Below are positions 32,470-41,400 of a stretch of DNA of 64,000 nucleotides, one piece after another (within the stretch, counting starts at the first letter, position 1; each line of letters starts with the position of its first letter). Origin of the DNA: Amphibalanus amphitrite (lineage: Eukaryota > Arthropoda > Thecostraca > Balanomorpha > Balanidae); assembly GCF_019059575.1 (NCBI RefSeq), contig NW_024881619.1, forward strand, positions 930,001 through 994,000, given 5' to 3'. The translations under genes and the position numbers were made by a program. The notes under the pieces are model-generated. The model had not been told where the DNA came from and made no database searches. It was given only the letters and a program-made list of their open reading frames with translations.

Positions 32470-33021
32470 TAAGGGGACTGCAAACGATGACAAACTTCCC
32501 GTCCGCTAAGGTCAGCGACGATGTAGCTGTGATTTGCGCGATGTTCGGGCTGCGACCAATACCAATAGGGTGGGGCACCCTGATGCGTAAGACGATGGGC
32601 TCTTTAGCGTACAACGATCTCACAGAGGCGCAGCGTAGGAATGTCGCAAATCACATGACCCATCGTCCAGAGACTGCCTTTAAATCTTGCTCTGCTAAAA
32701 ATAAGCAATCACATGCTCTGGAAACCGTGTCAGTGATGCACAGCCTTGTAATGTGTATGGCGAGAAAGAGACTGTCGCGAGGAAAGCGGAGTCCGATTGA
32801 GATACTGTACGGCTGCCGAATGGCAAATCTCAGCTAACCGGGCAGATGCCGCCGCCGTCAGGAGCGGGAGCAGCGCTATGATGCTCGTGCAGTCGATCTG
32901 CCCGAGCTGAGGGTCGCAGCCGTGCTGAAAGTCAAGGAGACGCAGACACTGCCTCGGGTTTGCTGGCGGGCGGCAAAGGCGCTCAGAGTCGCAGAGCCGT
33001 CGGCCTGAGCCCGCGCAGGTG

Positions 33022-33330
33022 CACGGTGCAGTGTCCATAATAGAGACGCCGGCCATACGCAGAGCCACCATGGCCTGAGCCCGCGCTGTGCAGTGAAGTA
33101 ACTGCAGACCAGTGACCATGTGTTGTTTTGTTTTTTAATAGTTCACGGTGCAGTGTCCATAATAGAGACGCCGGCCATACGCAGAGCCACCATGGCCTGA
33201 GCCCGCGCTGTGCAGTGAAGTAACTGCAGACCAGTGACCATGTGTTGTTTTGTTTTTTAATAGTTCACGGTGCAGTGTCCATGATGGAGACGCCGGCCAT
33301 ACGCAGAGCCACCGGCCTGAGCCCGCGCAG
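33022..33330. repeat. 122-bp tandem duplication, 2.5 units
   Basis: Units begin CACGGTGCAGTGTCCAT at 33022, 33144 and 33266, an exact period of 122. The first two differ little, and the third stops after about 65 bp at GCCTGAGCCCGCGC. Each contains a T-rich TTGTTTTGTTTTTTAATAG. Confidence 0.85.
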
Positions 33331-34436
33331 AATACAGTAGTCATTTCATGCGACGATTTGAGATTTCTTTGGTTTATGGGCATGCGATGGTTGCTGCAAG
33401 CTGTTTCAGAACGCATGTGCACGATCGGCAATGAGTCGTGTTGGTAGTCTCATGACAAGCCATATCATATTCTCAACTGAGATCATGCGATCTCCTATAT
33501 GGAGAGGTCTGATCGGAGTGGAGAGTAACCCGCAACGCCTCCAATGAGAAAAGGTCGAGCGGCCGAGACGGAATCGATTTTCTTTAGAACCTTCGTAGGC
33601 CTCTGAGAAGATCATGGAAGGTTCTCTCTGGAGGTATTGAGCAATGGAGGTCAATCCATGCGGCACAACTACCTATGTCAGAGCTGGAAGATTGCCGAAA
33701 CTCGGCCCGGCTCCAACCAACAACCGATCACACTCTCCACGGCTCCAACGATGGAGACCCAGCACACAGAATGGGACATCACACCCGAGTCCCGAGTCGC
33801 CGCTGTGGTGATGATGGCCGCGGTCCATGCAGTTCTTTACATCCCTTTCCGTGGTCCATGTAACACTCTGTTCCAAGTCTTATATAACAAAGCACTAGGA
33901 TTCTCTGTGTCCCTCGGCGCATCCGCCAAGAAGGTGGTGAATGCAATGAGTGTGGGAGGTATCAACTACGAGTAGCGTTTCCTGGGAGGGAAGGCGCATT
34001 ACCAATGCAGCCGGGGCCCAACCTGCATGTAGCTGCCACGAATGTAGCTGCCTTCTGCGTCTTTCACAGAAGAGAAACGTTATGTGTCTGTCATTGCTTG
34101 TTCCAGTGGTGAAGGGGGTGCGGGGCGGTTCCATGCATGGGACACATTCATTTCCGGCAGTTTATGGGAACACGAGTGGCTGCCCGCCCCAAGCTCAAGG
34201 TAAATTATAAAAATATGCCTATCATTGCCGCCCCCCCCCCCCCATTCACTGTAGAAGACAACAGTGAACCTGCTATCATGTTTGATAAAAACGCAAAAAT
34301 GGATTATTTGTGCGTCTTTCAAACTTTGTTCATAGCATCCGTTTTCGCCATTCTGACTCCAAAATGCGGTTCAGCTTTCCAAAATTCACGGCGAAGAAGC
34401 TCACTCCATTCACGGAACTGTTGCAAGCTTGTTTGT
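33331..34436. other. Unassigned sequence
   Basis: Several 60-115 codon frames (for example 33637-33975) show no motif. A C-run sits at about 34231-34243. Confidence 0.3.
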
Positions 34437-34579
34437 TTAAAAGTGTCATTTTTCAACGAGAAATTTGGAAATATATTATAAAACGTTGTGGGGCAGGTTC
34501 GTATACGTCCGTACCGAACCTACCCCACAACGTTTTGTAATATATCAAAATTTCTCGTTAAAAATGACACTTTTTAAGT
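34437..34579. repeat. Long hairpin, about 65-bp arms and 14-base loop
   Basis: The left arm (34437-34501, from AAAAGTGTCATTTTT to GGGGCAGGTTC) pairs with the right arm (34515-34579, from GAACCTACCCC to AAAATGACACTTTT) with only a few mismatches. The loop region is GTATACGTCCGTAC. It could be a small foldback element or give a long hairpin RNA. Confidence 0.85.
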
Positions 34580-37468
34580 TATCGACGTACTTCTACGACA
34601 TCAGTGCTCGCACGGATGGTGTGGATGATCGAGGCAACAAACAGGGAGCCATAAACCAGCAGCCGAATGCCGTGATGAGCGACGTGCGCGAGGCCAGTGA
34701 CCTAACGGTTTGTAACGATATTTCCATGAAAACTCTCGCATCTGTCAAATGCATATTGGACACTCATTCAGGGGAGTTTCGCTGCAATGTCGTGCGCAGC
34801 TGAACTCTCACAATCCGTGCAGGCTGGTAATTATTTCTCAGAGAACAGACATGAGACAGCAGCATTGGTATATCAAGCGCTTGCAAGCAAATGCACGGTT
34901 AACCCGCAAGAATTAACCGATTTTTCCACACCCTGAATTCGGCTGTCCGCCCGTGACTCCAGCAGTCGGCCCGGATATCCGGTTGGCAGGTCGACCATGC
35001 CACGGGCGACCTGCCTCGAAAGATCAGCTGTCGCGTCGCCTGCACTGGGCCGGCAGACACCCAGGCCGCACGCGTGGGACCAACAAGTTCCTGAGTGACG
35101 AACACGCTGAACGATCTGCAGGAGAGAGGCCAAGGGGCAGGGGCCGGAGGCCCCGCGTCGCTACAAGAGTTTCCGCGGGTCGAAGTCGCCCCGGGTCCTA
35201 CACGTCGCAAAGCGAGTTGGCATCGTCGCCTCCTCCCACGTCGGACAACAGCGGAGAGGCAAAGGCAGCCGGACCCCCAGGCCGGGAGGAGGTGGCGGGA
35301 ATGATCAGCCAAACCACACGATTTTTCGCCAGGAGGTGGCACCCTGCCAAACGCCGGGGTTACTATCACCGCATCCATTGGGCAGAAAATCTAGAACAAC
35401 AGGTATATCGACCTCAAGTCGCTTCTTCTGCCCAGTGAAAGACCAGCGGGTTCGGACGCCAGGCAATATTTAGTGTCGGAAGGGGGTCGAATAGCGTTGG
35501 GGTCAGTCCCAATCAAAGACGATGTCTTCGTGGTCGCTTGGTCTAAGGCGTTCCTGAGATACATGTATACCTAGAAGAGTGTCCGAAGGAAGCTGGTGCC
35601 ATATATAGAGCTATATTTTACGCACTCTTGTGGCGTCGGCTGGCTCCGTTTCAGGTAAGACGAGACTCACTACTCCCGATGTCCACTGCGTCAATCGCCG
35701 ACTATTTAGCGGGACTGTTCTCCAAGGGGTATAGTCCGTGTACTCTCCTCAGTCAGCCATTCGCGACGCGGCTGGGCGTGACATCTCCACAGCGAGGCTC
35801 TCGGCTATGTTGAAAAGGACAGCCTGAGTGAAGCGAGTTCTGACGGCATATCGGGCCACTGCCTTCGGATTGGTGGGGCTCCCATGGCGCTTTGCGAGGT
35901 ATGTCGGAGCTGCAGCTGGCGCTCCCGCGCGGTGCGCGGCTATGTCCGGCGTCATGCATCGGTTCTTAGTGTCACGTAACTCTTGGGTAGTGGTGGGGGT
36001 AGTATAAGTGGTAATATGGGAAAATCGGTGTATCGGGGAGATAGCCTAGATGGTGCACTGATTTTCCCCATTTTTTTCCGCTTCGGGTTAGCCGGTCATC
36101 TCCGTGCGCGATGCGTATAATGCTCGCGGTTTTTAGAAGGCAGTACAGCCATCAACTGTGCATATGACGGATTTTGGGTCCTGGTAATAGGGTTTGGTAG
36201 TTGTTGTGCGACAATGGCCAATTTGTCATGAACAAACTCCTATGTTTATTCACAATGTATAGCCTGGATTGTGTTACCGCGTATTCTCTCTGGTGTGGTA
36301 GTGGGGTAGCTGATGTCTTTTACTCCTCAGGCTATGAAGGGGGCTGGAAAATGCGAGTAACGCGAGGCGTACGACACGGACTGAGGCCATAATACAACTT
36401 CTCTGTACAAATGTGCGAACATGAGATCCCCTGAGTCAGTTGTAGAGTTGACGGAATGATGATGATGATGGTTGGAAAACATTACAGCATAGACCTCTGT
36501 ATACCGAGATCAATGATTGCAGAAAACCTTTCGGGCAAGGTGTGATCACGATATCGTAGAGGTGAGCCTTCATAGTGCGTGGGAACGGGTCAACAGCCTT
36601 CCGAGTAAACTTCCTCGACTCTGTGCGTGTCGTCTCGAGTCTGTCTCAAGCAACGGACCAGTCAGAGGTGCCAGTCTGACGCGCACAAACGCATCAATTC
36701 AAGGTAGACAGCAGGCGGTAAGACTTTTTTACCGGTACCAACGCAACTGACGCTTATTATAGCGGCGGGATTCAAACTTCAACGACGTAAATGGCATGAC
36801 CAAAACACACGCAAAAGTACATTCAATGACCCAACACATTTCATCATGTTATATACGCATTCAGCTGGCTAATAAATCCAGCTACTCCGCCTCACAGAGC
36901 CACCAGGTGGAAGTTTCGCAGGACTGGTCACATTTTTCCCCATCGAAATGTGGCAACCAGCCCGTTCCCCGTAAACCACACTGGAGCAGCGGCCTGCAGC
37001 AGTTGGACTTCCCACAACAGAGGGAGTTCAGGGCTATCAAGTGCGCCATCACCAAGCACCTCAGAGAAATATTCCCGGCCAAGCGGGCAACGCTCCACTG
37101 TTTCGTTGGCGTCACAAGGGAATAGAAGGCACAGCTGCGATGCAGACGATAAAGTCCGAAACGCCGTGTGCAGCATGTAAATGGGCAGCAACCAGCACAA
37201 GGAGAATGGAATTCACACTAGCATAGTACAACGACCTACTATCGCTCTATGCTGCACTGGAAAGGCTGCTATCGGCGATGGAAGGCTCCAAAACACACAG
37301 CGACACAGGGCTGCGGTAGCGGAAGCGGTGTAAGTCGGTACAGCATGCCACTGATGATACAGAACGGGGGATCACAGGGCCGATTTAATTAGTGGCGAGG
37401 GTGGCGGTAATCCTCTGCCATGATGAACGTGTATTTCCCCGGCCTCGGCTTCCAGGCGGTGGCCAATC
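34580..37468. other. Unassigned sequence
   Basis: Open frames up to 161 codons (34953-35438, Arg/Pro/Ser-rich) and a 109-codon frame at 36796-37125 match nothing I recognise. Fragments near 35620-35960 look like eroded retroelement coding sequence but carry no diagnostic motif. Confidence 0.3.
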
Positions 37469-37875
37469 TTGTTTGTTTATGAGGCTTTAAGGCGGGGCAC
37501 GTCGACATTCGACAAGGGTCATTTTGGGCCCATAACATTATACTTGTAAAAACAAGTGTGTCGGAAAAGAGAAACAACTACACAAAAATACTAGAAAGGC
37601 CTAAAGACTATATAAAAAGGACAAGGTAGGCTAAAATAACGCAAGTGCGTAGTGATGCGCAACTGACTGGACGTAACGACTATAATAGAAAACAACATGG
37701 ATAGGGGTCACGTGACAGGTAATAGTAAATCACATGGAATTTGATTGAACGGATAAATGTTGCCCGATAAAACAGAGGGTGACTACTGACTAGTCACCCA
37801 GCAGGAGGCGGATGGTAGTACCCGGAGCAATGCGGCCGAGGTAGCGTGTCCGTTTCTGTTCGAGATATGGACAAG
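37469..37875 (-). mobile_element. 3' part of a truncated non-LTR element, interrupted
   Basis: It aligns with the 3' end of the full-length element at 49483 onward: the same TTGTTTGTTTAT end, the GTCATTTTG..CCCATAAC block, GATAAAAC.CAGGGTGAC and GGTAGCGTGTCCG. It is cut at 37875 by the BEL element and resumes at 44782. Both copies share the same 3' terminal sequence (minus strand ATAAACAAACAA), which supports that as the true 3' end of the family. Confidence 0.85.
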
Positions 37876-38282
37876 TGTCGCGACCGGGGGGTACTGTGCG
37901 TTTGTTGCCTAGCAACGAAATTGTTGTCATATTTTTGTGCTTAGAAAATTAAGGAAAAGGGGGCTTTTGGATGAGAAACTGATTGAAACGGGGTCATTAT
38001 TATAGCTCATTCTGAAACAGTGAAAGTAAATATGCAAAGCCAAGGACGATGCATTCACTGATTAACAAGTGTCAAAGTGACATTCAAGAAAGGTTTATCT
38101 TTATGTTTCAACTTATTTCTCAGTTTATTTTCTCTCGTTAGCCGCAATGTGCGACTTTTGGAACGGTGTTTTTCATTTCGATCAAGGAGCGAAGTGGATC
38201 AAGCCTGTACCAAAATAAACATTGATTTCGAAAGTGCATTTGCGGCATTAAGTTTCATATTTTTTAACGGCTAACGGTGACA
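37876..38282 (+). repeat. 5' LTR of intact BEL element
   Basis: 407 bp starting TGTCGCGACCGGGGGG and ending ACGGTGACA. The internal sequence that follows begins GTTCCAAAATGTTTGC, where the primer-binding site should lie; the tRNA is not identified. TGTCGCGACC contains the palindrome TCGCGA at the 5' boundary. Confidence 0.95.
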
Positions 38283-38435
38283 GTTCCAAAATGTTTGCAA
38301 AACTCTAAGATGAACTGCACAGCATAAGTTTAAGAGAAGCTGCTCAGATATAAAGTAGCATGATGCAAACCAATGTAGCGTCTGAATTCAAGTTATCAAC
38401 TTTGATTAAGATACACTGATTTATTTGCACCAATC

Positions 38436-41400
38436 ATGTCAGCATCTGATTTCAAAAGGAAGCGTGGGAGGATGCTGTCAAATCTCACCAGAGTAAGAAG
38501 ACGAGCCCTAGTAATGATTGAAAATAGAGGCTCTAGGACGCAGCTGGTCGACATGCTTAAGGAGCTGGACGCTGCACTTGAGTCTTTAGAAGAAGTGAAC
38601 GAAGAGCTCAAAGAAGCAATAGCAGAAGATGAAGCACTTGTTCAAGAAGCGGTCGATTACATGAAGGTTGCAGAGCAGCAACACGACGAAGCATATCAAT
38701 GCATACGAGAATATTTGAAATCCAGACAAGGTGAAACACCATCTATAGTGTCGGGCTCAATTCAGTCTCACCAGTCCAGCAGCTCGTTAGCTGCTCGAAG
38801 CGCTGACATTGCTTTTCAAGTGAAAGAAAAGGAACGTAAGCTTCTGGAGCGGCGACACCTGAGAGAAAGGGAAGAACAAGAGTTGCGAAGAAAAAATGAG
38901 CTTCAAGCCGCTAAAGATGCCGAAGAGTTAGCCAGGCTAGAAGCGCGCCTTACCGCAGCTGCTGAGAGTGAGCTCAGCTGGGACCGCAGAAAGGATTTTG
39001 ATGGTGAGGCATCCGCAGTTGAAGAGCAAGGAGCTCAAACCGAAGGCGATTCCCCAGCTGAAAAGGAGTCTGAAGATGACAGCCCTGAAGTGCATGTGCC
39101 TATTCTGCCGTCCAGCGCCCGTCCTGTGCCAACGCAATCTGAATCTCTGTTCGCAAGAAGTCTCCCAAGAATCACGCTGCCAAACTTCAGTGGTAGTCCG
39201 GGAGAGTGGCCAAGATGGTTCGCGCTCTTCCGAACATTGGTGCACGATCAAGCAACCTTAAACTCCACTGAAAAAATGGCGCATCTACAAAACGCAGTAA
39301 CGGGTCCGGCGCAGCAGCTGATCAGTGGGATGCTCTACGAAGGGACTCTCTATGAAGAAGCGCTGCACGCGCTAGAAAACCGCTTTGGCAGACAAGAGGA
39401 CATTGTGCAGGCGAAAATGAAGGCTATCTTTGCATGCCCGTCGCCAGCAGATCTAGATCTGCAAGGATTGGAACGGTTTCACTCAGCTGTTCACTCTGCC
39501 GTAACAGTTCTTCAGAACCTGAAGTACGAAGGAGACCTTCAAAGCACAGAAAACCTGCGTAGAATAGTGGAGAAGTTGCCGCAAGAAATGAAGCGCGTTT
39601 GGAGCGCACACGTCGTTGAAATGGAGCCGGCCCGAGCTACATTGATCAACTTCGACCAGTGGCTCACAAAACAAGTGAGGATCTCTCAGAAGCTCACTGC
39701 CGTGACAATTCAAGACACTGATCAAGTCAAAAAACGCGCCTGGCAGTCCAGACCAGCAACTGGAGCACAACATCAAAAGACAAAAGAAAAGACACTGGCG
39801 ACACTGGCTACAAACACTACAGCCTCACTCGATTCTGACACTTGTGTGTGTTGCAGCGGGAAGCATCATTTGAAGGACTGCGAAGCATTCAGAGCGCGAG
39901 ACGCCAATGGCCGAGCTGAGCTAGTGTTCAGCTCAGGAATGTGCTTCATCTGCTTAAAGAAAGGCCACATGAGCAGAAATTGTGTCTTTTCTAAGAAGTG
40001 TGGAATAGACGGGTGCAGGATGAAACACCACAAGATGCTGCACGGCAGTCACCGTGTAAGGCCTCACGGTGGTGACCAGAGAGTCATAGCCGCAGTAACG
40101 GGAAACCGACCAGCAGAGGGAATGACGCTTCTCCAGATAGTTCCCGTTCGAGTGCACGGCCAAGATGGAAGATTTAGAGACACGCTGGCCCTGCTAGATC
40201 CAGGATCTCAGACCAGCTTATGCTCGGAAGCAATCATCAGAGATGTGAAGATTTCAGGCGAAGCGCAGTCGCTATGCATCGAAAATGTTGAAGGACGAGG
40301 AAGTACCAAGAGGTCTGAAAGGGTCCAGCTGACTCTGAGTCCTTTGTGCGAATGTCAAGATGTTGACCGCAAGATCCTTGTTCCTGAAGCGTTCTCTGTG
40401 CCGCGAGTAAACGTCCGAGCACAGCACATTCCTAAACGATTGAAAGATGACTGGAAGCATCTACAAGGCATAAACATACCTGACTGCTCACAGGGAACAG
40501 TGGAGGTGCTTCTAGGCGCTAATGTCCTTGAAGCCGTTCTTCAACGCGAAGCCAAAGTTGGACGAGCAGGAGAACCGGTGGCGGTGCGCACGGCATTTGG
40601 CTGGACGTTGACCGGCACGATCGCTGGTTTCGTCCCACCTCAAACCAGAGAGGTGATGTTCATCCACCGTGCGGACACAGAAGACAGGCATCTCGGAGAG
40701 TGTGTCGAAGAGTGGTGGAAGACTGATTCATTTGGCACGAAAGTTGAGCTCAAAGGGGAAGCTTCAGCAGAAGACCTGCGGGCATTGCGTCTCCTAGATA
40801 CATCAGTGAAGAAATGCGGAGACCGATACGAAGCAGGACTTCTTTGGAAAGGCAAAGATCAGAGAATGCCTGACAACAGAGCATCAGCCATGAGAAGACT
40901 TCAGAGCCTTGAGAAAGGCTTGTTACGTAACCCGGAAAAGGCTAAGGCGTATGAAGCCGAGCTCCAAGCTTATGTTGAAGCGGGGCACGCACGCAAGCTG
41001 TCTCAAGAAGAAGCCGATCAGCGTTTGAAAAAGCGCTGGCTTCTACCACATCACGCGGTAGTAAACCCCAATAAACCCAAGCTGAGGGTAGTCTTTGATG
41101 CTGCAGCGACACACCTGGGAGTGTCCCTGAACAGTGAGCTGATGAAGGGACCGGACATGCTGCAGAATCTGGTTGGAATTTTGCTCCGCTTCAGAGAGGA
41201 ACAGACTGCCATGGTAGCAGACATCAAGAAGATGTTCCACCAGATCAGGATTCGCCAGGAAGACCAGCCAGCATTAAGTTTCTGGTGGCGAAACCTTGAC
41301 ACCACACGACAGCCTGATATGTACCAAATGCAAGTAGCAATATTTGGCGCGAAGTGCAGCCCAGCGATCGCAAATTTTGTACTACAGAGAGCGGCAGAAG

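Larger units (their letters stand above)
30640..32840 (+). pseudogene. Tyrosine-recombinase-like protein, split by a MITE
   Basis: Three pieces in order resemble a family of animal tyrosine-recombinase-like transposon proteins related to Cryptons. First, a Lys/Arg-rich region (30640-31000; phrase KRQYRRLCTIYKKAAEE) passes with a frameshift into LLEFVRFVRARQPEQSA. Second, TIRVAEHKSRTSYGSLNLVVL followed by YVDKFRP (31260-31390) is the HKT...G...vvL block. Third, after the MITE at 31397-32469, LMRKTMGSLAYNDLTEAQRR and NHMTHRPETAFK correspond to the RK...H..ET...Y end. The usual terminal tyrosine is not evident (SC in its place). A poly-T plus CACGCAG acceptor-like site precedes 30645. The family call rests on remembered patterns only. 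Confidence 0.45.

Noticed and set aside
36796-37125. 109-codon plus frame and its 90-codon antisense partner
   Set aside because: No recognisable domain, splice support or codon signature. Left as unassigned.
38077-38274. 65-codon frame present twice (38077 and 44570)
   Set aside because: It lies in the LTR of the intact BEL element and so occurs in both LTR copies.
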